Shown here piece by piece: positions 35,156-43,045 of a DNA stretch of 64,000 nucleotides. The stretch's first letter is position 1, and the number at the start of each line of letters is the position of its first letter. Position numbers and translations under genes: made by a program. The notes under the pieces are model-generated. The model had not been told where the DNA came from. It made no database searches and was given only the letters and a program-made list of their open reading frames with translations. Origin of the DNA: Chryseobacterium endalhagicum. GTDB lineage: Bacteria > Bacteroidota > Bacteroidia > Flavobacteriales > Weeksellaceae. The stretch spans positions 75,856 through 139,855 of the forward strand of contig NZ_JAELVM010000001.1 of NCBI RefSeq assembly GCF_016745235.1. Reading direction: 5' to 3'.

Positions 35156-35989
35156 ATGAAGATTATTAAAATTTTAGCAGTTTCTGCAATGGCGCTGGGA
35201 TTGACATCTTGTATCAGCAAAAAACAATACGACGCTTTAAGTTCAAACTACAAGCAGTGTATTGAAAACATTGGCGAAAGACAAAGAGAAATCCAGGATT
35301 TAAAGTCTCAAAATTCTGCATTGACAGGGGAAAATACCCTTCTGAAAAGTCAGCATGATGCTTTGAAATCATCTTTGGATGCATGTCTTTCCAATACAGG
35401 GAAAAGTTCTGCCAATATCGATAAACTGGTTGGAGAAATTAATGCTTCCAATTCTTATATCAAACAGCTGATTTCAAACAACGCTAAAAACGACAGTCTG
35501 AACATGGCACTGTCTAACAAGCTTAAAAGATCTCTTGATAATGTAGCAGACGATGATGTACAGGTGAAAGTGTTGAAAGGAGTGGTAATGATCTCGCTTT
35601 CAGATAAAATGCTGTACAAAACAGGAGACTACAATATTCTACCTGCCGCTCAGGAAGTGTTAGGAAAAGTAGCGAAAGTGATCAACGATTACGATAAATA
35701 TTCTGTATTGATCGAAGGTAACACAGATAATGCTCCTTTAAGCTCTGCCAATCTGCCAAGAGACAACTGGGATCTTTCTGCATTGAGAGGTACGGCTATT
35801 GCTAAAGTGCTTCAGACACAGTTTGGAGTAGATCCGGCAAGAATTACAGCAGGTGGACGTTCCGAGTACAATCCTAAAGCAACGAACATGAGTGTTTCAG
35901 GAAGAGCAGAAAACAGAAGAACGGAAATCATCATTATGCCTAAGCTGGATGAATTCATGAAATTAATGGATATTGCTCCTAAGAAGTAA
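35156..35989 (+). CDS. OmpA-family peptidoglycan-binding lipoprotein
   Basis: Links outer membrane and cell wall. Lipobox LGLTSC (Cys at residue 19), then a coiled-coil region of about residues 25-125 rich in Asn, Lys and Ser, and a C-terminal OmpA/MotB domain with VLIEGNTDNAPL, NWDLSALRGTAIAKVL, ITAGGRSEYNP and GRAENRRTEIII. 277 residues. It stands alone with its own promoter and terminator. The coiled coil before an OmpA domain resembles the flavobacterial OmpA/MotB spacers. Confidence 0.9.
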   Translation: MKIIKILAVSAMALGLTSCISKKQYDALSSNYKQCIENIGERQREIQDLKSQNSALTGENTLLKSQHDALKSSLDACLSNTGKSSANIDKLVGEINASNSYIKQLISNNAKNDSLNMALSNKLKRSLDNVADDDVQVKVLKGVVMISLSDKMLYKTGDYNILPAAQEVLGKVAKVINDYDKYSVLIEGNTDNAPLSSANLPRDNWDLSALRGTAIAKVLQTQFGVDPARITAGGRSEYNPKATNMSVSGRAENRRTEIIIMPKLDEFMKLMDIAPKK

Positions 35990-36014
35990 TAGAAACCCAT
36001 TCCTATACATAAAG

Positions 36015-36041
36015 AATCCCGAATTGCTTCGGGATTTTTTT
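36015..36041 (+). terminator. Terminator of the OmpA lipoprotein gene
   Basis: A 9-bp stem AATCCCGAA / TTCGGGATT with loop TTGC, followed by TTTTT. Confidence 0.9.
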
Positions 36042-36046
36042 GTTTG

Positions 36047-36202
36047 TCAGATCAGTTCTTCTTTTTTCAATAATGAAATGATCCGCTGCAAAAATGAATT
36101 GGATATTTGAGTTTTAGTTTTTTTTTGCGAAGAATCCGCTTTGCCTGTTGGCCCAGCGGTCTTCTGATTCCCTGTGTTAATTAGTTTTCCCTCTACATTC
36201 AT
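36047..36202 (-). CDS. Possible small protein (51 aa), divergent from the bacteriocin-like gene
   Basis: A frame of 51 codons from ATG at 36200-36202: MNVEGKLINTGNQKTAGPTG, a Lys/Thr-rich middle, and a hydrophobic/charged tail (FLQRIISLLKKEELI). AAGGAA immediately precedes the ATG and a TACATTTG -7 box lies 36 bases upstream (36239-36246), so expression is plausible. No family recognised. It could be unrelated or a partner of the peptide gene encoded divergently. Confidence 0.35.
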   Translation of the reverse strand: MNVEGKLINTGNQKTAGPTGKADSSQKKTKTQISNSFLQRIISLLKKEELI

Positions 36203-36238
36203 TTCCTTTTTCTTAGTGTTTTTACCCCTTGTTCTCTG

Positions 36239-36246
36239 CAAATGTA
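36239..36246 (-). promoter_or_regulatory. Putative -7 box (TACATTTG) for the 51-aa frame
   Basis: Consensus TAnnTTTG on the minus strand; no -33 TTG at the right distance. The 36247-36378 stretch to its right contains no convincing gene. Confidence 0.3.
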
Positions 36247-36378
36247 TAACTATACCATGAGAAAAAACACCCGTGTTTTCCCGGTATTTTCCATGGGGTT
36301 TTTCCGGTATTTGTATTTGAAAATGGTTTTTCTATTAAATAATATAAGGTATAATGTTCTGGTTAATAGAATAATGGT

Positions 36379-36403
36379 TATATTTGATTCCCTTCGGTGG
36401 GAA
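36379..36403 (+). promoter_or_regulatory. -7 box and leader hairpin of the bacteriocin-like gene
   Basis: TATATTTG (36379-36386) matches TAnnTTTG. Immediately after it TTCCC (36388-36392) can pair with GGGAA (36398-36402) around a TTCGG loop, which would sit at the 5' end of a leader of about 70 bases. A regulatory or stabilising role is possible. Confidence 0.45.
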
Positions 36404-36462
36404 ATAAAAAAGAGGCATCCGAAAATCTTTTAGAGTAGGAAAACCAAATTAAAATTATTATT

Positions 36463-36615
36463 ATGAAAAATTTAAAAAAACTTTCAAGAGGAGAAATGAA
36501 AAATGTACAAGGTGCTGACTCAAGATGCAACCCGCAAATCATTTGCCAAAGAACCAGTGACTGCTGCCCGGGATGGGTATGTGCCACAAGGGGACGGTAT
36601 TGTGTAGCGCTTTGA
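36463..36615 (+). CDS. Bacteriocin-like cysteine-rich peptide with double-glycine-type leader
   Basis: A 50-residue precursor. The leader MKNLKKLSRGEMKNVQGA resembles the MKNLKKL...L...GG leaders on Chryseobacterium bacteriocin-like peptides, with GA in place of GG at the expected cleavage site. The 32-residue core has six Cys spaced C-x5-C-x5-CC-x4-C-x6-C, the framework of inhibitor-cystine-knot peptides, with TSDCCPGWVC and RYCVAL resembling gating-modifier spider toxins. The core DNA is richer in G+C than its surroundings. No peptidase-transporter, radical SAM or immunity gene is adjacent. It has its own promoter and terminator. Defence peptide is the best guess; antibacterial activity is inferred. 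Confidence 0.75.
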   Translation: MKNLKKLSRGEMKNVQGADSRCNPQIICQRTSDCCPGWVCATRGRYCVAL

Positions 36616-36653
36616 TGAATCTTTCTACATACAACGTAGATATATAGTAAGTG

Positions 36654-36680
36654 AGGGGAGATTAATTTCTCTCCTTTTTT
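36654..36680 (+). terminator. Terminator of the bacteriocin-like gene
   Basis: Stem AGGGGAGA / TCTCCTTT (with G-U pairs) around TTAATTTC, followed by T residues, 38 bases after the stop. Confidence 0.7.
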
Positions 36681-36702
36681 GTTAAATGTTGAGGTAAATA
36701 AC

Positions 36703-36938
36703 TTGAGTTCGGGTTAAGACATTTTCGTTTATATAGTAAGGTCAGGAAGTGTGAAGCCTGAAGAGGGAAGTTATTGAAGTCCAAATGCAGAAATACCCCG
36801 CGGTTCTTATTAATTTTTTAATCCGCCTGAACCGATTTAAAGGTAAATGTTTAATGTCATTGTCTAATAGTAACTTCCAGCCTCTATCTTCCAGCTTCCT
36901 GACTTTTAGTCTTAACTTCTTATTCCGAACTCAGGTTA
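36703..36938 (+). repeat. Dispersed intergenic repeat, copy 2, with terminal inverted repeats
   Basis: Reverse complement of the element at 2807-3030. Its own ends are inverted repeats: ACTTGAGTTCGGGTTAAG at about 36701-36718, and the complement of CCTGAGTTCGGAATAAG at about 36919-36936. It is about 235 bp, has no coding capacity, and fills the gap between the bacteriocin-like gene and the O-methyltransferase. Confidence 0.7.
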
Positions 36939-36969
36939 AATAAGGTGTCCCAAAGAAATTTTAAATGCT

Positions 36970-36977
36970 TAAATTTG
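36970..36977 (+). promoter_or_regulatory. Putative -7 box (TAAATTTG) of the O-methyltransferase gene
   Basis: Consensus box 17 bases before the ATG, just outside the right end of the dispersed repeat. No clear -33 element. Confidence 0.45.
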
Positions 36978-36994
36978 TGTAAACAAAAAAAAGT

Positions 36995-37642
36995 ATGAGT
37001 TTTTTTGAAGAAAAAAATCCTGAAATGGACAGGTACCTGGAAACCCATGCTTCTTCCGAACCTGAAATTCTGAAAAAGCTGAGGCGGGAAACCTACCAGA
37101 AAACCACACAGCCGCATATGATATCCGGATATCAGCAGGGAAGACTCCTGACGATGGTCTCCCAGATGCTGCAGCCTAAGAATGTGCTGGAAATAGGAAC
37201 TTTTACAGGGTATGCCACCTTGTGCCTTACTTCAGGTTTAACCAAAGACGGAAAAATCACTACACTGGACGTGAATGAAGATCTTGCCTATCTGCCTAAA
37301 AAATATTTTGAAGAAAGTGAATATGCCGCACAGATTGATTTTAAACTTCAGGATGCCAAAGAATTTTTGAAGGAAACAGACGAGATTTTCGATCTGGTTT
37401 TTATAGATGCGGACAAGGAAAATTATGCAGAATATTTCAGGCTGATCAAACCAAGAACAAAATCCGGTTCCGTAGTGATGTTTGACAATGTTTTATGGTA
37501 CGGAAAAGTATTGGAAGAAAATCCTAAGCAGAAATCCACACAAGTCATCAAAGAACTGAATGATTTAGCCGCAAAAGATGATGATTTTGAAAATCTTATT
37601 TTACCTTTGCGTGATGGAGTGAACTTCCTTCGCAGGAAGTAA
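36995..37642 (+). CDS. Class I SAM-dependent O-methyltransferase (CCoAOMT-like)
   Basis: 215 residues. SAM-binding loop VLEIGTFTGYATLCL, acidic motif ITTLDVNEDLAYL, metal and active-site segment LVFIDADKENYAEYF, and VVMFDNVLWYGKV typical of the caffeoyl-CoA/catechol O-methyltransferase family. Small bacterial members methylate catechol-like hydroxyls; the substrate here is unknown. It precedes the NlpC/P60 gene by about 90 bp of repeat-like sequence. Confidence 0.9.
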   Translation: MSFFEEKNPEMDRYLETHASSEPEILKKLRRETYQKTTQPHMISGYQQGRLLTMVSQMLQPKNVLEIGTFTGYATLCLTSGLTKDGKITTLDVNEDLAYLPKKYFEESEYAAQIDFKLQDAKEFLKETDEIFDLVFIDADKENYAEYFRLIKPRTKSGSVVMFDNVLWYGKVLEENPKQKSTQVIKELNDLAAKDDDFENLILPLRDGVNFLRRK

Positions 37643-37728
37643 TTAAAATATTTAAAGATTAAAATATTAAAAGATTTTACGGACTGTAATTTTTTAATCT
37701 TTAAATTATTTAATCTTTTAATCTTAAT
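37643..37728. repeat. AT-rich imperfect inverted repeat (AAGATTAAAA / TTTTAATCTT)
   Basis: Left arm AAGATTAAAATATTAAAAGA and right arm TTTTTTAATCTTTAAATT plus AATCTTTTAATCTT can fold back. It may terminate the methyltransferase transcript or be another member of the low-complexity repeats at 19222 and 24690. Confidence 0.4.
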
Positions 37729-37730
37729 AC

Positions 37731-38447
37731 ATGAATAAAGGAATTTGTAACGTTACAGTAGCACCGGTCCGCGCAGAGAATTCTGACAAGGCGGAAATTG
37801 TTACGGAAATGTTGTTTGGAGAAAGTGCAGATATTTTGGAAGTGAATAAAAACTGGACCAGAATAAAAATGCATTATGACGGCTATGAAGGATGGATAGA
37901 CACCAAACAGCTAAGGCTTGTATCAGAAGAAGATCTGGCCAAAAGAAAAGTTACCGTAGTGACCGAAGATTTCTCTTCAGTGCTGATGAAGGATGGGAAA
38001 ACTTTGCTTTCCATAGGTTCTGAGGTAGAATTTCCTGTCGTGGCCTCAAGAAGAAGCCATGATCTTCGTGAGAGCATTGCTTTGGCCGCTAAAGAATTCC
38101 TTAATGTCCCTTATTTGTGGGGCGGCAAAAGTTTTTTTGCAGTAGACTGCTCAGGTTTTACACAGCTGGTGTATAAAATTCATGATATTAAATTGCCGAG
38201 AGATACTTATCAGCAGGCAGAAGTAGGTGAGCCCCTGACTTTCGTTGAAGAAAGCCAGCCGGGAGATTTAGCTTTCTTTGAAAATCCTGAAGGAAAAATT
38301 ATTCACGTAGGAATTATGCTGGATAACCAGAGAATCATTCATGCTTCAGGGAAAGTGAGAATTGATATTCTTGATTCCACGGGGATTTTTAACAAAGAAA
38401 TGAATAAACATACCCATAAACTCAGAGTGATTAAAAATCTGCTCTAA
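37731..38447 (+). CDS. NlpC/P60 family peptidase with SH3-like domain
   Basis: Predicted cell-wall endopeptidase cutting D-Glu-(gamma)-mDAP-type bonds, 238 residues. The N-terminal bacterial SH3 domain (about 1-65) includes WTRIKMHYDGYEGWIDTKQL. The catalytic domain has VPYLWGGKSFFAVDCSGF (Cys 140), GKIIHVGIML (His 192) and IIHASG (His 204) as the Cys-His-His triad. No signal peptide is obvious, so its route to the wall is unclear. It is followed closely by DUF1648 and waaA genes. Confidence 0.92.
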   Translation: MNKGICNVTVAPVRAENSDKAEIVTEMLFGESADILEVNKNWTRIKMHYDGYEGWIDTKQLRLVSEEDLAKRKVTVVTEDFSSVLMKDGKTLLSIGSEVEFPVVASRRSHDLRESIALAAKEFLNVPYLWGGKSFFAVDCSGFTQLVYKIHDIKLPRDTYQQAEVGEPLTFVEESQPGDLAFFENPEGKIIHVGIMLDNQRIIHASGKVRIDILDSTGIFNKEMNKHTHKLRVIKNLL

Positions 38448-38464
38448 TCATAAATACAGTCTGA

Positions 38465-38932
38465 ATGGAGAATATTTTATTTTTAATCTTTGATATTTTT
38501 AATTTCGGACTGCTTGTTTTTTTCTGGTGGTTTACTGTGAAACACTATAAAACACTGCCTGCAAGAATTCCTGTCCATTTCGATTTTGATGGGAAAGCAG
38601 ACAATTTCGGCAGTAAACTCTATTCTTTTATCACGCCGGTTCTGGGAACTGTTTTATATTTTTTCTTCGTGTATGCTTTGAGACACCCCGAAACCGCCAA
38701 TTTTCCTGTAGAAATTACAGAGCAGAACAGAAATGCGCAGTTCCTGATCATGGAAACCTTTTTAAGGTGGCTGTTCGTACTGGTTATGCTTATCTTTATG
38801 AACGGTCAGGATTATATGTTCAGGTATTCCTTTGATGATACGGTGAAGCCCAGAGTTCCTTTGTCTACAGCTATCTTGTCTCTGATTGGAAGCCTGATGG
38901 TGGTTTTTATTTTAGTAGGCCTGTTCAAATGA
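38465..38932 (+). CDS. DUF1648-domain membrane protein
   Basis: 155 residues with about four hydrophobic segments. The DUF1648 motif is near residues 25-50 (KTLPARIPVHFDFDGKADNF), as in SdpI-type immunity proteins and related membrane proteins. Function of this member is unknown. It lies between NlpC/P60 and waaA on the same strand, with gaps of 17 and 20 bases. Confidence 0.85.
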   Translation: MENILFLIFDIFNFGLLVFFWWFTVKHYKTLPARIPVHFDFDGKADNFGSKLYSFITPVLGTVLYFFFVYALRHPETANFPVEITEQNRNAQFLIMETFLRWLFVLVMLIFMNGQDYMFRYSFDDTVKPRVPLSTAILSLIGSLMVVFILVGLFK

Positions 38933-38952
38933 TACAATCAAAAAATAATTAA

Positions 38953-40182
38953 ATGTCTTTCCTATACAGCATATTCGTCAGCCTTCTCATTTTCGGAATG
39001 AAAGTTTTTTCTTTGTTTAATGATAAAACTAAAAAAGGCGTTGAAGGAAGAAAACAATCTTTAGAGAAAGTAAAAGCAGCATTTTCGCCATCAGACAGAG
39101 TGATCTGGATGCATGCAGCCAGCCTTGGTGAATACGAGCAGGGTCTTCCTGTTTTGGAAAAGCTGAAAGAGAAATTTCCGGGACATAAAATCCTTGTTAC
39201 TTTCTTTTCACCTTCCGGCTACGAAAATGTGGTGAAAAAGAAACATATTGCTGATGTCATCTGCTACCTTCCTTTCGATAAAAAAAATACGGTAAAAGAA
39301 TTTGCTGCCCAGTTTAAAACGGAACTGTTTTTTACGGTTAAATATGATTACTGGTATCATTTGCTGGCTGAGCTTAAAGAACAGGGCGCTAAAATTTATG
39401 TGATCTCGGCTTTGTTTTATGAAAGACAGGCATTTTTTACTTCCTACGGAAAATGGATGGTGAAGCAGCTTAAAAAAAATGTAGACTGGTTTTTCCATCA
39501 AACGGAATTCTCTTTTGCACTGGCTAAAAGTATCGGGCTGATCAATTCTTCAGTAACCGGAGATACCAGATTTGACCGGGTAAAACAGCTGAGAACAAGA
39601 AATAATCATGTTGAATTCATTTCAGATTTTATAGGAGATCATCAGACCGTAGTTTTCGGAAGTTCATGGCAGGCGGAAGAAAAGATTGCCGCCGCTATTT
39701 ATAGTATGAATCCTGACTTAAGACTGATCATAGCACCTCATGACTTAAAAAGAGTGGCACATCTTAAACAGACATTCCCGGATGCCTTATTGTACAGTGA
39801 AATTCAAAATACTCAGTTTTCAACACAGAATCCTCGGCTTCTTATCATTGACAGCATCGGTTTATTATCAAAATTATATTCGTATGCAGATGTGGCTGTT
39901 GTAGGCGGAGGCTTTCATGATGCGGGACTGCATAATATTCTGGAGGCAGCTACATTCGGCGTACCTGTCATATTTGGAAACCATTACAGAAAAAATCCTG
40001 AAGCTGATGGACTGATTGAAGCCAACGGAGGAAAATCTTTTACAGAAGAATATGCTGCTGCAGACTTTGTTCTGTTCCTTCTTAATAATGAAGAGGAACT
40101 CAAAGAAATGTCGGATAATGCTGAAAAATTTGTCAGTGAAAAACCTGATGCGACTCAACTGATTCTTCAGAAAATATCTTGA
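38953..40182 (+). CDS. waaA: 3-deoxy-D-manno-octulosonic acid (Kdo) transferase
   Basis: Adds Kdo to lipid A precursor at the inner membrane. N-terminal membrane anchor (SIFVSLLIFGMKVFSLF), then the GT30 segment IWMHAASLGEYEQGLPVLEK with its catalytic Glu region, ILVTFFSPSGYE, VTGDTRFDRV, VVFGSSWQAEE and AVVGGGFHDAGLHNILEAA. 409 residues is standard. The N-terminus of GT30 is the acceptor domain and the glycine-rich C-terminal segment binds CMP-Kdo. Confidence 0.95.
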   Translation: MSFLYSIFVSLLIFGMKVFSLFNDKTKKGVEGRKQSLEKVKAAFSPSDRVIWMHAASLGEYEQGLPVLEKLKEKFPGHKILVTFFSPSGYENVVKKKHIADVICYLPFDKKNTVKEFAAQFKTELFFTVKYDYWYHLLAELKEQGAKIYVISALFYERQAFFTSYGKWMVKQLKKNVDWFFHQTEFSFALAKSIGLINSSVTGDTRFDRVKQLRTRNNHVEFISDFIGDHQTVVFGSSWQAEEKIAAAIYSMNPDLRLIIAPHDLKRVAHLKQTFPDALLYSEIQNTQFSTQNPRLLIIDSIGLLSKLYSYADVAVVGGGFHDAGLHNILEAATFGVPVIFGNHYRKNPEADGLIEANGGKSFTEEYAAADFVLFLLNNEEELKEMSDNAEKFVSEKPDATQLILQKIS

Positions 40183-40464
40183 GTTTTAGAGTTGCGGGAT
40201 TCGGGTTCGGAGTTACGGGGTTTTAGAGTTGCTGGTTATTAGTTGCTGGATGCGAGATACGTGTTGAAAAAGTGTGTAAATCCGAAAGTATTTAATGAAC
40301 GGTAAACACTTGGTGACTGAAGTTCCCGAAGTCACCATTCTTGCATGGCAAAATTCACATTTCACTTGTACAGCAAAATTGACGATTGACATTTCCCAAT
40401 CCTGGTCTTAACCCAAAAAAGTCTCGTGTCTGATGTCTGAAATCTGATGTCTTTCTCCCTCAGA
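40183..40464. other. Intergenic region with low-complexity repeats
   Basis: Holds runs such as GAGTTGCGGGATTCGGGTT, GTTACGGGGTTTTAGAGTTG and, at the right end, GTCTGATGTCTGAAATCTGA. No gene, tRNA or clear terminator. These short cycling words resemble the TCTAACATCTAAT stretches elsewhere. Confidence 0.4.
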
Positions 40465-41091
40465 TTACCTCAAAAATCCCTGGCTTTTAGTATCTTTTAT
40501 AATCTGTTCGATAGTTTCAGGAATATGGTCAGCCTGAAGCCAGTTAAAATCAAGGCCGTTATTGATGCAGAGTTTCTGTAGATAATGATTTTCAAGTATT
40601 TTAATGCGGACTTCTTCTAATATTTCATCGATTTCCATCCAGTAATCCTCGTCCAGCTTTCTCGTTAGTGCAAGGGCTTTGAATACTTTGTTGATCATAT
40701 AAATATAAAGCTTGTACACATTATCGAATCTTTGTCTGCTGAGGTCTTCATTGTGATCTAAAATTCTGTTGACCAGCAGAAGATTGAGCGAAACTTCCCC
40801 GAATTTGTCGGTGGTTATCTTGACATGTTCTGTAATGTCTGCACTGACAGTACGAACGGTACTCATGAAATATTTGGCATTTCCGATATACTTTGAAGCC
40901 AGAAGAATTTTTTCTGCAACGTGTTCTTCCATGGCATTCCGCTTATCATCGGTAGTTTCCTGATCGATCAGCTCGAAATACAGTTTTTTTGACAAAAGCT
41001 TATCCTTTTTCAGAAGCCTGAAAATAAGACGGTCTTTTTCAATGTTGGAAAAGGCACTTAATGCTGCTTTAAATTCTTTTGAATACTCCAT
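40465..41091 (-). CDS. Hypothetical helical protein coupled to GT2
   Basis: No family recognised. 208 residues, predicted all-helical, soluble and without a signal peptide, starting MEYSKEFKAALSAFSNIEKD. It contains NRILDHNEDLSRQRFDNVYK and ENHYLQKLCINNGLDFNWLQ. Its ATG overlaps the stop of the upstream GT2 by one base (TAATG), so the two are translationally coupled and may work together. The last gene of the acyltransferase-GT2-hypothetical unit. Confidence 0.7.
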   Translation of the reverse strand: MEYSKEFKAALSAFSNIEKDRLIFRLLKKDKLLSKKLYFELIDQETTDDKRNAMEEHVAEKILLASKYIGNAKYFMSTVRTVSADITEHVKITTDKFGEVSLNLLLVNRILDHNEDLSRQRFDNVYKLYIYMINKVFKALALTRKLDEDYWMEIDEILEEVRIKILENHYLQKLCINNGLDFNWLQADHIPETIEQIIKDTKSQGFLR

Positions 41092-41846
41092 TAATTAAAA
41101 ATTTTAGAATATTTCAGAAAACCGTTTATGGCCCAGTTGGCTGTATAATAAAGAGATTTTACCGTAGAAAACCCCATAAAGTCTTTGTAAACCAGGTACT
41201 GATCTTTGATGATATTCTTTTTCTTTCTGGAAACACTGTTTTCACGCATTCTGTACTTGGCGAGTGTCTTGTTGATAGGCATTCCCTCTGGTATTACCTT
41301 TAAAAGATTCAGCCACATCACATGATCCTCACGCTTGCTTTTTACAGGGAATAAAAATTTTCCAACCCTTTTGGTATCGTACATGGTGGAAACCGGAGCC
41401 AGGCGGCAGGTCTTCAGAAGGTTTGAGAAGGTGACGACTTTGTCAGCCAGGAAATCCTTTAAAACAGGCTGTAGCTGTTCATTACATCTGGAATAGTTGC
41501 AATACACCAGCTCTGCATGATGCTCCTCCATATAATCTGTCATGGTTTCCAGGTATTCAGGATACCAGAAGTCATCCGAATCCAGAAATGCGATGTATCT
41601 TCCCTGAGCTCTTTCAAGGCTGTTGTTCCGGGCATTTCCTGCACCGCCGTTCTTTTCCAGAACCTGCAGTTTTATCCTGGGGTCATTATACCTTCTTATA
41701 ATTTCTACCGTATTGTCTTTGGAAAGGTCATCCGTGATCAGCCATTCCCAGTTTTCATAGGTTTGGTTTAAAACAGACTGTATCGTTTCTTCGATAAATT
41801 CAGCAGAATTGTAACAGGGAGTGATGATGGAGACTAAGTCTTTCAT
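41091..41846 (-). CDS. Glycosyltransferase family 2
   Basis: GT-A sugar transferase of polysaccharide synthesis. MKDLVSIITPCYNSAEFIEE opens the nucleotide-binding fold, ITDDLSKDNT is the first Asp region, and IAFLDSDDFWYPEYL is the DxD metal motif; MRENSVSRKK is near the end. About 251 residues from ATG at 41844-41846; the frame is open upstream to 41906, overlapping the acyltransferase, but the alignment-like start is MKDLVSII. Substrate unknown. Confidence 0.88.
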   Translation of the reverse strand: MKDLVSIITPCYNSAEFIEETIQSVLNQTYENWEWLITDDLSKDNTVEIIRRYNDPRIKLQVLEKNGGAGNARNNSLERAQGRYIAFLDSDDFWYPEYLETMTDYMEEHHAELVYCNYSRCNEQLQPVLKDFLADKVVTFSNLLKTCRLAPVSTMYDTKRVGKFLFPVKSKREDHVMWLNLLKVIPEGMPINKTLAKYRMRENSVSRKKKNIIKDQYLVYKDFMGFSTVKSLYYTANWAINGFLKYSKIFN

Positions 41847-41868
41847 GTGTGTTTTTACTGGGGTAAAA

Positions 41869-42846
41869 TTATAAAAATTTTTTCTCATAAAGATGCCAGG
41901 ATGCAATTCCTACGCCTATAACCACCAGCATGCATATAAAACTCATGAAAAAAGGATTGAAATTGGCAAACAGCCCAAGTGTGGCAAATACCCTGATGAT
42001 AGGGAAGTGGAATATATAAATACCGTAAGTGAAATCTCCGTATTTACCGAAATTATTCAGGAATTTAAATGAATAGGCGATATACAGTACGATAATACTG
42101 ATCATGATAGGCGAAAATAATTTGATATGCAGAATCAGATCAATCCAGACGGTAATGATGGCAATGATGAAGAGTGTATTTTTATATTTGATAAACTGGT
42201 CAAAATAAAAATAACCCAGCATTCCACCGATGAAATAGCATAGTGAACCAGGAAGCTGTTTGGAAATAGAAATTTTTCCGGCCATTTCAAAATAATTAAG
42301 GAATATCAGAGAAAGAAAATACAGAATAATAAGGCTGAGATTCCTGTATTTATTATTTTTTCCAAATAATAAGAAGATTAGCGGAACTGCAAAATAAAAG
42401 CACATCTCAATTTTAAGGGTCCATAAGGCACCATTCACTGCTTCGTTTCCGAATACTCCGGGAAGGGAGGGGGCCATGAAGTTCATGAAGATGGAATTCC
42501 AGAATAAATATTTATAAACCTGTGCATTTCCAAAATAATCGGAAAAAGAAAGCGTACTTACCAGACTCAGAAGTACAGCACAGAGCAATACAACCAGTAA
42601 ATACGCGGGAACAATCCTGTTGATCCTTTTCTTAATATAGCTTTTCAGGCTGGAAGATCTTTCGTAGCTCCTTGCAATAAGGAACCCGCTGACAATGAAA
42701 AACGAAAAAACAGCAATTTCTACGGGACTATTAGATAAAAATTCAAGCTGGCTAGAGTCACTTAAGGCTCCCAGGTGTCCTACAAAGACAATGAAAGCGA
42801 GGAGAACACGGATGAAGTCAAAATTGTTTTTCGTTATACTCTGCAT
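41869..42846 (-). CDS. Acyltransferase family 3 (OafA-like) membrane protein
   Basis: Predicted O-acetylation of a surface polysaccharide or lipid. About ten hydrophobic segments over 325 residues. The start MQSITKNNFDFIRVLLAFIV leads into FVGHLGALSD with the conserved His, FFIVSGFLIARSYER (conserved Arg/Ser region) and YKKRINRIVPAYL-like KRINRIVPAYLL, all AT3 landmarks. ATG at 42844-42846 is chosen over an upstream in-frame ATG at 42909. It is first in a unit with GT2 and a hypothetical gene. Confidence 0.88.
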   Translation of the reverse strand: MQSITKNNFDFIRVLLAFIVFVGHLGALSDSSQLEFLSNSPVEIAVFSFFIVSGFLIARSYERSSSLKSYIKKRINRIVPAYLLVVLLCAVLLSLVSTLSFSDYFGNAQVYKYLFWNSIFMNFMAPSLPGVFGNEAVNGALWTLKIEMCFYFAVPLIFLLFGKNNKYRNLSLIILYFLSLIFLNYFEMAGKISISKQLPGSLCYFIGGMLGYFYFDQFIKYKNTLFIIAIITVWIDLILHIKLFSPIMISIIVLYIAYSFKFLNNFGKYGDFTYGIYIFHFPIIRVFATLGLFANFNPFFMSFICMLVVIGVGIASWHLYEKKFL

Positions 42847-43045
42847 TTTTGTTTTTCTTTCTGCAAAAATAGTTTTTTTAATAAAATTGGAAGCGTGGAA
42901 GAGATTCAATATTTGTTAAATAAAGGTTATTTTAAGGGTTCCTGCTTTAAAATTTTCAGAAATATAGATTATCAAAATAATTTTTCACAAAAAATAGTGT
43001 TATAAATCAAAAAAATTATAATTTTAGCCCTTGAAAATTTTATTT

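Noticed and set aside
36242..36433. 63-codon plus-strand frame before the peptide gene
   Set aside because: It crosses the likely promoter of the peptide gene, has no start signal and looks like random hydrophobic sequence.
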